Source: Skeletonema marinoi (Eukaryota; Bacillariophyta; Thalassiosirophyceae; Thalassiosirales; Thalassiosiraceae). Taken from it: a stretch of 64,000 nt of DNA. Below the pieces are notes generated by a model. The model did not search any database. It was given only the letters and a program-made list of their open reading frames with translations, and was not told where the DNA came from. The stretch is from positions 310,001-374,000 of the forward strand of contig CM060493.1 in the NCBI GenBank assembly GCA_030544225.1. The letters are read 5' to 3'. This document shows positions 39,960 through 51,600 of the stretch, in pieces. Position 1 is the stretch's first letter. Each line of letters begins with the position of its first letter. A program made the translations under genes and the position numbers.

Positions 39960-40848
39960 CTAATCCTCTCCCTCAAACGTGTATGATGGCAATTCGAGGA
40001 AAGGGAGGACATTCTTATTCACTATATCGTTTGGTAGAGCATGCTGAAGTATAGTCGCAGCCTCGTTCAATAAGCGGCGATGCTGTGCTTTGTACTGAAC
40101 AATTTTGTGGAGAACTGATGAAATCCACATTCGTATCGCCCGTGCCTTTTCCCCCCGCATCATCCCTAAACCAATCCCCAGCAGGTGCAGTGGGAAGAAT
40201 CTGACCGATTGCACCAAGTTTATCCTCCATGTCAATTTTCCATTCATCCAATAGTAAAGCGGCGATGGTGTCATGCAGCACTGCTCCCTCAACCAGATCA
40301 ACGTGCTTCAAATTTTTACACTCTTTGAATATACCATCATACGTAATTATGCCATCTTTCAATGGGATGGCAATTCGTTCCAGAGAGGTGCAGTTACAGA
40401 ATGCCACCATTCCAATTGATTCCAGCTCCTTACCAAATATTACGTTCGTCAGGGCTGTACAATTTCTGAATGCATACCCCTTAACGATCTTGGCGGATGG
40501 CAAGTTTATGCTCGTCAAAGATTTGCAGCAATAGAATGCACCGCTTCCAATTATTTCCAGCTTGCCACATTCAATATGTGCCAGGGCTTCACACTCAGTG
40601 AATGCACACCCCTCAACAACTTCGACGCCCGGCATTCTTACTAGTCTCAAAGAATTACAGCTAACGAATGAGTATTCTTCAACTGTTTTGACACGATCAT
40701 GACATTCTAATTCTTCGATGTGACGATTTCCTTCGAATGCCCCTGCAGGAATGACAGTGAGGGATTCATCTATGCGGACACGAGTTACATTTCGAGGAAC
40801 AGCTTCCCTGCCGGTATAAACGAAATATCCGCCGGCCGCCATCATCAT
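39960..40848 (-). pseudogene. BspA-like LRR protein gene, copy 8, single frameshift
   Basis: Open from MMMAAGGYFVYTGREAVP through all LRRs to APAGDWFRDDAGGK. A length change in the following G/A run (GCGGGGGGAAAAGGC near 40160) then moves the C-terminal part (ARAIRMWISSVLHKIVQY ... LPNDIVNKNVLPFLELPSY) into another frame. All else is intact, so a recent mutation or an assembly error in a homopolymer are both possible. Confidence 0.72.
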
Positions 40849-41429
40849 GAATGCACGGTTCTTCCGCTGTGATGAAAAGAGCAGGAAGGCGTTCAATCCG
40901 CACTTTGTCTACTATCTAGAGAGAGGAAAGAAGGCTGGAATGGAGGAAAATTGCCTTTCATCGTGAGATTTTTTGCTTGAGTGGACTTCGTAGAAAGGAT
41001 AAGAATGTAACGTTGATCGCACTAAGAAGTTAGTATCATTTATCGTAATACTTCGAAAACGAAGCTCAAACTCAAATGAGCCTTCCCACTTCCCCCTACC
41101 GCTACCAGCCCACCAAGCACAAGCTACCTCACGTTGTTCTTGGCTTCGTTGCGTGCTAGCTGGCTTCGTTGTTTGGCTTACCGGTGGTAGGTGATGACGA
41201 TAATAAGCTACTTGTCGTGACGGTGCGGGGACAGTAAAGTTGGTGCGCCGCTTGCTGCGCCGCCCTTCGCTTTTAGCTCTTTTTCACAATTTTAGTGTTG
41301 CTCTTCTTTTCTGTGCGCTTATGGTAGCTCTTTTTCACTCGTGCTCGTGTCATTAATTTTATGTTGCTTGCTCTTCTTTTCGGTGCAGGTGATAAATATT
41401 AGAACGGACTAAGCTCTCAACAACGCAGT
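40849..41429. other. Intergenic region with a short tandem duplication
   Basis: No gene is seen. 41273-41320 and 41325-41390 are imperfect direct copies (TAGCTCTTTTTCAC ... TTGCTCTTCTTTTC). They lie just upstream of the ATG at 41430 and may be part of that promoter. Confidence 0.5.
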
Positions 41430-44221
41430 ATGATGGACCTCTCTGAACTACCAACCGGAACATTAGCGCAAGTGTCAAGTTATCTGCCTGTGCCATCACG
41501 TGCTTTGTTTGCCGTCGCCCTCAATCATCATCATGACATCAGTTCGGCCATCGTTGGAAACCACCACCAGTGGGACGTCTTGGATTTCGGAGAGATTGAG
41601 AAAGATCTGGCGGCCAAAATATCTGATGATCATATCAGGGGTGTCCTGCTGTGTATCGATGCTGTCAATAATCTCAAGAGATTAAGACTGACTAACTGCA
41701 TCAACATTACCGGCGTCGGATTGTATCCACTTCGGGGATCTACAATTATTCAACAAATCGATCTGAGTTTGGTCGGTGATCATGAGAGTCCAATGCTCAA
41801 TCCGGAGCCACCAATTTCATGCGCGGAGGTGATATCAATCCTTGATAGTATCATTCAAAGACGCTGTCTCAGCAAAATTCTTGCGCAAGCAACTTTTTTG
41901 GCCAGCCACAAAAAAAACTTGCGCGGCTGTCTCAGCAAACGCACACGCAAGCAAGAAAGCAGCGATGCGCACGAAGAGTGCACTAGAGGCTGCAGCGACA
42001 CAATTCCTTGCACTCGAATAACATACTCAACCACGCCAAAAGAGAACAGTCTATCACCCAAACCCCTACAACAACTCCTTGAAATTGTCTATTGGATGGA
42101 TGTGTTGACCTCGTTTAGTGTTTTGGGACGATCGCCTGCGGTATATTTCCCTCGTGCTGACCAACAGGGTGTCAAGATGTCCATTTCGGCTCAAAATAAC
42201 ACAATAACTTGACCGAGTAGGCAAGTTCAAACGTTAAAACAACACAATATCTCGTCACATATATTGTTTCAGTGATTGTGCGATGTTTGGTTACATTAAG
42301 TACTGCTGTTACTCTCGAATTATACCAAATAGCTTCGACCAGCTCTGCCTCTATTATTATTGGGAGTAGTTTTCCATAATAAAAGTAAAAATCCAACTCT
42401 AGCTGCAGTAAATCAACAAACCAACCAATAGAAGGAAATTCCCGAGTTAGACAGGAGATGTGAGGGCTGCCTATCACCCCGAAGTGGGGGATATTACCGA
42501 GTGCGTTGTGTTATCTTGGTTCCGTTTGTGGCCAGGAATATTGTTAATATCCTGTTAATATCCTGTTCAACCTGCAACAGCAAGATCACATCCACTATTC
42601 AGACTATATAGACATTCAATTTGCGCATTTGATTGCAGTATGTAACGTTCAGCGCTGCAAAAACTCAGATGCCGCAGAAATTTTGTCAATTAATAATTGA
42701 GCCATCAACACGAGAAGAACGACCGGATGGTGATGTTATTGCCGTTTAAATCCAACACCAATTGATAGAAACTCTCAATAGGACCCATACTACCGAATGG
42801 TGTTGATGATTGTGGTGGAATATCCCCCTTATTCCGAATTGTCCAATGATAATGCTTTTGAGTTGAAGTTATGTATTTATTTGTGCATGGAGTAATTTAA
42901 TATTACGGCCCCCCCATTGATCATACCTCCACACCGCCCCACCATCCACCGCCCATTATCCATTGTAATCGATTGTTGTATGGTTGATTGCCGTGTGCGC
43001 ATATTTATTTCAATAATAGAGTTCTCCCTCCGGATGTCGAGCTGTACGGTCGATCGACGTGAAGTGGATTTGTCGTCGATGAGGACGCTGCGGTCAAATA
43101 GAACCGACACCAAGCGACAAGGGCATCAACCTGTGTCTATACCATCGGCGCATGCTGATAGGGGCGGCGGTGTTGTGCTCATAGGTCAAGTAGGAGCATA
43201 ATATCGACCATCGTCAAATACTTGCGTGGCTACGCAAGAACTTGCTGATTTCGGCTTCCAAATCTGCAAGTTCTTGCGTGGCCACGCAAGTTTTCATTTT
43301 ACTTGCGTAGCTGGGAAATGCGTGAAAAGCAAAAACTTGCGTAGGGGTATCGATTTCCCCCCGAAGAAGCGGGAAACTTGCGTGAAAAAAATTTGCTGAG
43401 ACAGCCTCAAAGGGGGGGGGATTGCTCTTTGGAGCACCTGGTATTCCCAAAAGTGTGGCGAAAGGATAGAAATACTGAGTCTGATTTTCATGCTTTCCTC
43501 ACCAGATACAATGGTTATTTGAGTAGCCGAGGAGATATTTGCCTGAATTGTAGCTGCAATCTTCCTGGTGATGGTCATATGTTGCAAATGGATGGACGGT
43601 ATCGGTGTCCGTATGGGACACAAAATTTCACTTGCTATGATTGCATGGATCACTACTGTGATGATTGTCGTGTTGATGAAAGTGCATATTACATTGAGGG
43701 TTTTTGCGGCGAGTGCGAAAGGAGTTACTGTGCACACTGCAAGACAGTGAAGTACTGCCATTGCTGCGAAAATGATATTTGTGTGGACTGCATTGATTTC
43801 AAACAGTGCTCTCAATGTGACGAGCATGCTTGTCTTGACTGCATCCTAGCCGACAGACACCTGTGTTGATTATAGAGGTGCTGTTAGTTGGTGCGAAAGA
43901 TGCCAAGAAAGCTACTGCCGCGATTGTTGCAACTCCGATGTGTATGTTGTGGATATGTGCAGTTTCTGTGAAGATTCACTCTGTGGTCAATGCCGAGTGA
44001 AGAAATGTAAGGAGAGGAGCCACTGTGAAAGGTGGTGCGAGCAATTGTCATTCCCTGTACTAATGGAAGACAGAGAGAAAATGCAGGCTCAAATCAACGA
44101 GCTGCAGACTCAAATCAACGAGCTGGAGAATGAACGCAGGGAGCAAAGCAACGAGATCAACGAGCTCAAACGTGAAGTCAAAGATTTGACAGGAGGGTCA
44201 GGAGAATTGGCAGAAGCATAG
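41430..44221 (+). pseudogene. F-box-like / Cys-rich / coiled-coil protein gene, split by a transposon
   Basis: The 5' part (41430-41860) encodes MMDLSELPTGTLAQVSSYLP and PSRALFAVAL, an F-box-like start, then LRR-like text (LKRLRLTNCINITGVGLYPL). A 1546-bp transposon follows, and the frame resumes at 43407 with LEHLVFPKVWRK. The rest is very rich in Cys pairs (about 43530-44010: CLNCSCNL, CYDCMDHYCDDC, CGECERSYCAHC, CHCCENDICVDC), like RING/B-box zinc ligands, and ends in a coiled coil (ELQTQINELENERREQ, to 44221). A further one-base frame change lies near 43865 (GACACCTGTGTTGATT). The protein would be a substrate-receptor type ubiquitin ligase part (inference). Not functional as it stands. 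Confidence 0.72.
41861..43406. mobile_element. Non-autonomous DNA transposon with a 6-bp target duplication
   Basis: The ends share GCTGTCTCAGCAAA as inverted repeats (start 41863, end 43405), and the flanks are TCAAAG at 41855-41860 and 43407-43412. Near both ends are many CTTGCG/CGCAAG motifs: left at about 41879-41952, right at about 43220-43385, including the palindrome CTTGCGTGGCCACGCAAG. The left one also carries a second copy of the end motif (41933). No transposase is encoded; internal ORFs are short. The superfamily cannot be fixed. Confidence 0.75.
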
Positions 44222-44684
44222 AAAAGGCAAACAATTAGCTTTACATTGACGATATCAATTTGTCTTTACTAGATAATACAAAATCAAAGCTTTTTCAAGC
44301 CTCTTCACATAACAACCTTCTTGCCTTTGATAATGCCCTGAGAAGGCTAATATCATCCAAGTCGAATGAGAAGAAACCATTATCTACATCAAAGCGTTTT
44401 CAAGGCCCAATGCCTCTTGTTCACAGCCGTGTATGATGCAGTACAAAAGGACCTGTAAACACTGCCCATGACGAAACGCTCGACAAACTCTCTTTCTCAC
44501 TCCCTTCTTCACCACAACAATAGCTACCCTCCTCTCTTTCTTCGATCATTCGTACGTAGACGTAGTGACTTCAGAGCGAAATCAGTTCCAGCTCATCTAT
44601 TTGGTACAAGATATGTAAGCCGCACCCAAAGGAAAGCCCCGCCCCATTTGTAATGTTCTCATTGCACATCCGTGTCGTGTCCTT
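44222..44684. other. Intergenic; short repeat shared with 45317-45375
   Basis: 44335-44390 (GCCCTGAGAAGGCTAATATC and CATCCAAGTCGAATGAGAAG) is repeated with few changes at 45317-45375. No gene can be supported. Confidence 0.45.
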
Positions 44685-45002
44685 GTGACTGTGTTTAGAT
44701 TAGAGCTCTTCATAATAATCAATTATTATTGTCACTTCCCCGATTCTGACTTTGGCGACAACGCATGGATCGACAACTACTCGAGCCACTCAGTATCATT
44801 TAGTGCAGATACAACTTGGATCACTGTCCCTTCAGAGCTTTATGATATGACCGATGCTTGCAATGACCTCTCTACCATCCAAGGAATGTGGAGTATTCTC
44901 AAGAAATGTCCTAGAGGAGAATACATAACAAAGTACATGACATACGAGGAACTAGTGGACGCGTCCACGAATAATATCTGGGGGGATGCGTCGATGCCAT
45001 GA
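44685..45002 (+). CDS. Hypothetical ORF of 105 codons
   Basis: An open frame with balanced composition (e.g. VPSELYDMTDACNDLSTIQG, YITKYMTYEELVDASTNN) but no family that I recognise. The start is uncertain (an alternative start codon, with later ATGs inside). It sits among gene fragments, so it may itself be a relic. It is followed by a 20-bp tandem repeat (CATATAGAGGAGATAG, 45034-45071). Confidence 0.3.
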   Translation: MTVFRLELFIIINYYCHFPDSDFGDNAWIDNYSSHSVSFSADTTWITVPSELYDMTDACNDLSTIQGMWSILKKCPRGEYITKYMTYEELVDASTNNIWGDASMP

Positions 45003-45169
45003 CATCCAACTTAGTCATTGAATTCGTATAGAATCATATAGAGGAGATAGCATCATATAGAGGAGATAGCGACTGTCTTGAGAGACGACTCCTTGGATGT
45101 GGAAGGTGAACACCGATCTGAGAATAGGAGGTATTATCAAAACATTCAACAACTCTACGCACTTCAAAT

Positions 45170-45532
45170 ATGGTACGACTTTCAAGAGCCAACTTGATGA
45201 AGAAAAGCATCGAGAAAGAGGATAAGAAACTAGAAGGCAAACCTTCCAACGCCGCGGCTGTCATTTGCATTGAAGAGTGCGCAATAAAGGCCATTGAAAA
45301 GCAGCCATGGGGGCCTAATGCTCTGAGAGGGCTAATATCATCCAAGTCGAACGAGAAGAAAGCCATGGGTCTTCACGGGCAGGTTGCAAGCTACAGGATA
45401 GTACCAAACACGGATAGTCGGATTTGCTTTGCCGTCATTCAATCTTTCTGTCCCATTCTTGGTCAGAGTAGTGAAGTGAACGAGAATGGCAGGCACTCTA
45501 TGGAGCCACGGCCAGAATCCGAGGCGTTTTAG
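45170..45532 (+). CDS. Hypothetical ORF of 120 codons
   Basis: Starts MVRLSRANLMKKSIEKEDKK and includes NALRGLISSKSNEKKAMG, whose coding DNA is also found at 44335-44390. No domain is recognised. It probably belongs to a gene that was copied and broken in this stretch; 45533-45826 shows nothing further. Confidence 0.3.
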   Translation: MVRLSRANLMKKSIEKEDKKLEGKPSNAAAVICIEECAIKAIEKQPWGPNALRGLISSKSNEKKAMGLHGQVASYRIVPNTDSRICFAVIQSFCPILGQSSEVNENGRHSMEPRPESEAF

Positions 45533-45826
45533 AATATGTTACTCTTGTGGGTCTCAATGCAATGGCTGGAGTCATCAGTCCTGATCATGCCAGAAAGTAC
45601 GACGTAAATGTATGAGTCTATTGATCACGTGGTGGGAGGACATGGCAGGAGACTTTGGCGAGAAGCAGGAAATTGAGACGTCAAATCTGAACATGGCATT
45701 AATCGATTCCTCCTGGAGGGATTCAATGGAGGCAGTCTCGTGCAGGAGAGAACTGTCGCTCTCTAGGCATCTTGTTTTCTTCTAGAGGCATGAACGAGCA
45801 CTACACGGCTTTGATGATACTTCAAC

Positions 45827-46336
45827 TTGGGATGCAGCGTTTTGCCCAAGCAGTCTAGCTCTGGGGAGGAAATCAATCAAGAGAATCTTCGTGAGTCAAT
45901 GGATGAGTTGCGTGAGAAGCAGCGCAGGATGGATCTTCAGAAGATGCCTGCTGAACACAGGAACAATAGTTTGAAGGCGTTGAAGGGGAAGGGAAAGACG
46001 CGCTCTGCCCAACACAACAATGAGATTTCGAAGGCGTTGAAGGGGGCCAAGCTATCTGTAGAACACAGCATTGCGATAGGGTTGGGAAAGAAAATATCTA
46101 AGGCGGAGAAGGCAATTGAGGACGGTGTGAAATACGAGATATTGGAGTATGAATGCAAGAAGTGCAAGAAGGAGAAGAGTGACACTACACACGAATCCAC
46201 CATGTCTTTGGAGTTGAGCTCTTTAATGAGAATGGTATGAGTGCGACATGCCCTTGCTGTGGGAAAGAAGAGCAGAGCCTTCGTACATCTACAAATTGTC
46301 GTCTGAAAAAGCGTCAGGCAAAAGTTTCTAGTAGTT
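45827..46336 (+). pseudogene. NUMOD3-type repeat protein fragment
   Basis: The reading frame has repeated NSLKALKGKGKTRSAQHNNE / ISKALKGAKLSVEHSIAIG units that fit the NUMOD3 motif (a DNA-binding module known beside GIY-YIG and HNH homing nucleases). It then runs to CKKCKKEKSDTT. A frame change near 46190 leads to HVFGVELFNENGMSATCPCC and GKEEQSLRTSTN, ending at the stop of 46336. No nuclease domain is seen and no ATG opens the frame (it begins after a stop at 45817). A copy of the last part is at 47868-47985. Confidence 0.5.
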
Positions 46337-46346
46337 AGAGAGAAGA

Positions 46347-46570
46347 GGCATGTAGCTATTTTTGTCATTGCCAAGGCTTATGTTAAAGTCATCAGCAATG
46401 TAAAACATCATTATTATCCTAATTCGAATTTACTTGGGCGAAGATATAGGCTTACAAGGTCGGGGCTGTAGAGATGGCTTTATGATATTGTACTTTGTTT
46501 TTGACCAATCACTTCATGCATGGGAACCTGGAAGAAAAGAATAAATGTGTGGTTCTTCTTCATTGTAGCA
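46347..46570. repeat. Dispersed flank repeat, copy 2 (other copy at 1135-1385)
   Basis: Begins GCATGTAGCTATTTTTGTCA right behind the NUMOD3 fragment and follows the copy at 1135-1385 as far as GGTTCTTCTTCATT. It leads into the leader of LRR copy 9. Confidence 0.7.
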
Positions 46571-46725
46571 ACAAGTTGCTCAATGCGCGTGATTGCCGAC
46601 GGTAAACCTTTTATTATGTCGCTTGTTTAGTTGGCTCTCCAGACTCCAGATGATGGTAAGTGACCTCTACTCGAGATACAGCAACAACAAAAGATCCGCG
46701 GGCGGCCGCAAATATTTGGAGGATA

Positions 46726-46893
46726 AACCCTCTTTTTACCGAATTAATGCGTGCAATCACGTATTAATATTGCAGAGGCGGCCCGTCAGAGCGCTTTTCA
46801 GATCTTGATGTGCTCTTTTTGAGTCTTTTTGGCAGGGCAGAAAACACGAGCGACCGAGCAGAATAATAATATCATCAGCGACTCTCTTCCTTC
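46726..46893 (+). promoter_or_regulatory. 5' leader of LRR copy 9
   Basis: ACCCTCTTTTTACCGAATTA, GGCGGCCCGTCAGAGCGC and CTTGATGTGCTCTTTTTGAG, as in the array, although this gene lies 20 kb from it. Confidence 0.5.
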
Positions 46894-47784
46894 ATGATGA
46901 TGGCGGCCGATGGATGGTACATTTATAACGGCCGGGAAGCTGTTCCTCCTGGTTTAACTCGTGTCCGCATAGATGAATCCCTCTCAGTCATTCCTGCAGA
47001 GGCATTTTATGATAATCGTCACATCGAAGAAGTCGATTGTCATATTGACGTCAAAACTGTTGAAGAAGAGGCATTTTACAACTGCACTTCTTTGAGACTA
47101 GTAAGAATGCCGGGCGTCGAAGTTGTTGGGTGGGGTGCATTTAATGGTAGCGAAGCCTTGACGGATGTTGAATGTGAGAAGCTGGAAATGATTGGAAATT
47201 ATGCACTCAATTGCTGCAAATCTTTGGGGAGCATCAATCTGCCATCCGCTAAGATCGTTGGGGAATATGCATTCATGAGTTGTGAGGCCCTGACGAACAT
47301 AATATTTGGTAAAGAGTTGGAATCAATCGGATGGGGGGCATTCCGTAACTGCACTTCTCTGGAACGAATCACCATTCCATTGAAAGATGGCATGATTACT
47401 CATGATAACACATTCAGAGGATGTGAACATTTGAAGCACGTTGATCTGGTTGAACGAGCAGTATTGAGTGACACCATTGACGCTTTACAGTTGGAAGAAT
47501 GGAAAAATGACATGAAGGAGAAAATTGGTGCAATCAATCTTAGTCTTCCCACTGCACGTGCTGGGAATGATTTTAATTTTAATGATGTGGGGGGAAAGGC
47601 CCAGGCGATACGAATGTGGATTTCATCAGTTCGCCGCAAAATTATTGACTACAGAGCGCAGCATCGCCGCTTATTGAACGAGGCTGCTACTACACTCCAA
47701 CTTGCTTTATCAAATGATATCGTACTCGAGAATGTCCTTCCTTTTCTAGAATTGCCATCATACACCTTTGAAGGGGAGGATTAG
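46894..47784 (+). CDS. BspA-like LRR protein, copy 9
   Basis: An open frame of 296 residues starting MMMAADGWYIYNGREAVPPG. The LRRs are complete. The third reads AFNGSEAL, with Ser in place of the usual Cys, the only such case here. The C terminus has LSNDIVLENVLPFLELPSYT in place of LPNDIV. The tail is short (EGED). It carries the array-type leader but has no zinc-finger partner downstream; instead there are broken patches (see 47785-48626). Confidence 0.87.
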   Translation: MMMAADGWYIYNGREAVPPGLTRVRIDESLSVIPAEAFYDNRHIEEVDCHIDVKTVEEEAFYNCTSLRLVRMPGVEVVGWGAFNGSEALTDVECEKLEMIGNYALNCCKSLGSINLPSAKIVGEYAFMSCEALTNIIFGKELESIGWGAFRNCTSLERITIPLKDGMITHDNTFRGCEHLKHVDLVERAVLSDTIDALQLEEWKNDMKEKIGAINLSLPTARAGNDFNFNDVGGKAQAIRMWISSVRRKIIDYRAQHRRLLNEAATTLQLALSNDIVLENVLPFLELPSYTFEGED

Positions 47785-48626
47785 AGGGAAACGAGAAGAT
47801 GGTGGCTGCAGCTTATTGAACGAGGTGGCTGCACCCCCAGCATGCTTTTCCAAAAGATATGTGCACGTGCCCTTGCTGCAGGAAGCAAGTGCAGAACCTT
47901 CGAACATCTACGAAGCACTTCAAGTGTCTGGGAACGATCTCTTTACGTCGTCTGGAAAAGCGTCAGGCAACTCTATTTTCATGAACTGACCGTGTCCATG
48001 CCAAACATACAGATAAAGTAGTCGATTATCTTTAATAGGATCAGGAGAATGATACTCTTTCATCACCCACACAGTCAACTCTGCCAAATCAACGAGTAGG
48101 CAAACTGTCTCAAGGGGATTCCACTCCACCATGGTGTCCCTTCCTTCCTTCTGGCAATCTAGCATTTGTGCTTGAGAATCAATCTGGAATGACATGTATT
48201 CTGAATGCCAAGCAGGCATACAATTTCTGAAGGTTAATTTCTGAAGGTTAACTTTCATGTACCTATTTGCTTGTGCCATGTAAAAGGCGAGAGTTGACAA
48301 ATCAGAATACTTCATGCCATCTGTGTCATGTCCCTGTGACTGTAATAAGAGCTAAGTCAATACCAGAGAAGGCATATGCATGGTAGATTATGGTAGGTAT
48401 GCAGCTGGTTAATCGTAAATAAGGGCTAAATTAGTTGAATGCCCATAGATCAAAGATTAGAGAAGCTCGCTGTGGTCGTGAAATAAAGACCGGCCGAACC
48501 CTACTTGCTTATCTTGACCAACAACAACACCGCTGACCACCAGCCTCCATAGATATCTTTTATAACAAAGGGGCCTCGTTTGCCAGAAGGCAACTCGTCG
48601 ACAAGCAAAGATCAGGGGGAGTAAGC
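47785..48626. other. Patchwork of short duplicated gene ends
   Basis: 47810-47850 repeats LRR text (TTATTGAACGAGGTGGCTGC). 47868-47985 copies the Cys-rich end of the NUMOD3-type fragment (TGCCCTTGCTGCAGGAAGCA; AAAAGCGTCAGGCA). 47980-48030 copies the last codons and stop region of the large gene that follows (CCGTGTCCATGCCAAACATA; compare 52048). A minus-strand ORF of 131 codons (48315-47920; LAELTVWVMKEYHSP) covers part of this and is of doubtful reality. 48350-48626 is probably the promoter of the next gene. Confidence 0.5.
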
Positions 48627-51600
48627 ATGATGTCAAATGGAGCAAGTGATAGATACGAAGATACGGAGGCGGCCGCAAACTTACGTCGCCACCAAATTAA
48701 ATTTCCCACCGGAAAAGATGACAGAGTGAAACTCTACGGCCGCAACAAAGAACTGAAACGACTCCGCAAATGCTACAGTGACTTGATGCAGTCCCCCTCG
48801 AATAATAAATCGGCGGTATTTGTATCAGGTGTGCATGGTGTAGGTAAATCGGCACTAATTGATGAATTTTTATACCAGCCGTTCGATCGGCGCCGTGCAT
48901 CTGCTGAAAATAGGAGTGGCCGTCAACGAAGAGGAGGAGGAGGGAGAAATAATTCTTCCTCTTCTAAGCAGCATTCAGTTATTCGGTGCAATTTTTCAGA
49001 GGGGCAGGATGGCTATCAATCATGGGATGACGTTCACTCCAATCTTAGAGATATGGCTCTAAAACGAGAGGCGAGAGGAGTTGTTACCAACGGTTCACCT
49101 GATGACAATCATAACGATGACAATGATTCATCTAATTCCATCTTACAAATTGAAGATATCTTGATTGAATCAGCTTCTTCGGGAGGCCAAAGTACAAATT
49201 CACCATCAAAAATTGAGGACATTCAAAATTCAACCAGCAAAGAATCGATCCATGCGCTGCTTTCCATCATGTGTAATACACAGCTGGAGCAACCATTGAT
49301 TTTGTTCCTAGATGATTGTCAGAACATGAGCTCGAAGTCATTAGAGGTATTATCGCATCTGTTATTCGAGGAATTATTTCTGTTGGGTGGTGTATTCATT
49401 ATTTGTGCTTACACATCGACAAGCAACGCATCATCTAACAACAACACCGCCCCATTCAATCAATTTTTGGACCGAGCAAGGGACAGAATGAACCATCAAA
49501 TTCTGGATGCTTCCATGATATCCATCGGGGGAGGCGTGGATAAAACTGTGGAGGTGATTAACATTTATCCGCTTACACTTGAGGTAGTGACCGCCTTTGT
49601 TGCAGATTGTAGTAATAGACGAGACAAGTGCGAGGTGACGTCTCTTGCCGAAGTGATATATGACAAAACAATTGGGATTATATCCTATGTTCGGTCTGCT
49701 ATGAATGAGTTGATAGCGAAGAGTCTGTTACAGAATATATTACGTTCCGATGGCATGACACTTGAGTTGAGTTGGATTGATGATCACTCATTATTGGGGG
49801 GCGCTCTACCGAATTACTTATCGGGATCTATTGTGGATGATGTGATCTACTCGATTCATACTCAGACTAAAGAGCAATTATCATTGGAGGTGCAACGTGT
49901 CCTAACGATGATGGCTTGCATGCCCAACATGGTTTTTCATGCTTCCATGTTATGTGAGCTGTTGTATTTGGAAGAGTCCGACGTTCGCGGTCTATTGCAG
50001 CAGGCATCAAGTCTTTTGCGTATATCTGATTCATCTACGTTAACCGTGTCGTTTTCGCACGAGTTGATACGGCAGGCATTGTTAAGCCCCGTGTCGGAAG
50101 AGGAGAGGAATGATTTAGTCGTCCGGGTGTTTAATTCTCACTTCCGCAAATGGAGCGAGAAGCGGATGCATGTGAGGGAGGGGAATAAGGCACCAAAATT
50201 ACTAAGGGAAATGACAGCTTTGATATCCTTCTTTGATGTCATCGATCCGTCGTATCCTCTCACTGGTGATGGCGTTAAGGGGGAATTGGCTGATAGCATC
50301 CTTAGCAGATTTTCGAATGTTAGTGCCACTAGTGATAACAGCAGCGGCAGTAAGGAATCAAAAAGGTCTATAGTACCAGAGTCAAAGAGTTTTGGGCACA
50401 GCTTGAACAACGGCAGGCGAAGAACAGGAGTACGACGGAATGGTAATATGCACGCCAAGTCATTATCATTTGGGGCTCTGCAGCCCTCGAATATTCAAGA
50501 TGTTGTTATGTCACTCGATGCCGATGCTACTCGAGGCAATGCTACATTTTCCGACTTTAAAAGCAATGAGGTATCCAATAATCCTTTTGCAAAGTTCATT
50601 TCAGGAGGGACAAACAGTGAGGTGCCTCCAAATCCCTTTGCAAAGTTCGTTTCAGGGGGGACAAACATTGAGGTGCCTCCAAATCCCTTCACAAATTTGA
50701 TTTTGGGGAAAACAGATCAAGATCCAATGCCACCGCAGCTGCCTCCGGCGAGAAAGCAGAAGCAGGCATTAGAGAGCATATTCTTTCCGTTCGTTAGTGA
50801 CCCCAAATCAGTCCTGATTCAGCATGGCTCCGTCTGCTTCCATGGTCGTCATCCACCAACAGCTGCCTCTGATAACGGGCAGTGTTGCAAACTCGAGAAT
50901 GAAAGAGAACTGATGATATTCTCTCAAGGCTTCATTGTGGCAGATTTTCCTGTGAGCGATTCTTATCATCTGATGATGGCACTGACTGACGGAGATGCTA
51001 TCACGCAGGAAAGTATGCTGGAATACTTACGAGCGAAGTTGGTGAGCCCTGCTGAGTCGGAATGCTGTCAGAGGGAAGAGGTTTCAACAACACTACTTCG
51101 TGATGTACTCCACGAGATTGCGTGGCCCAAGTATGAGAACGTCATTCGCAAGCTTGACCCCGACAACATCGGACGATTGAACCGGGCAGAATTGCACAGA
51201 GGACTTGAGAATATCTGTTCTCTTCCTTTATCTCCAAGTAGTAACAAAGAAAGAAGTGCTCAGTTCGCATCACTCTTTTCTTCTGTTGCCCGCGTCGACT
51301 GTCTGGATATTTCGCACTCGAGGGACGCAAGAAGCACAGCAATTTCTCATTCTTCTCTTGCAGAGAGATCATTTTCGATTACTTTGCACGATCGAGAAGG
51401 TGATCTGATATTTACTTGTATGAATCAAAATCACCGAGATTCGTTTGTGTCTGCCTTGCGTAGTGGAGTAGTGAAAGCGATAGAGAAGTCTTCATCTCCT
51501 GAGGCAATAATGATGCGAAGAAATCGAGGCTGGCAGCACTTGGTTGTGCGTAACTCGCCAATCTGTCATGTTATCGAGAATGATGCAGAGAGACTAAAGA

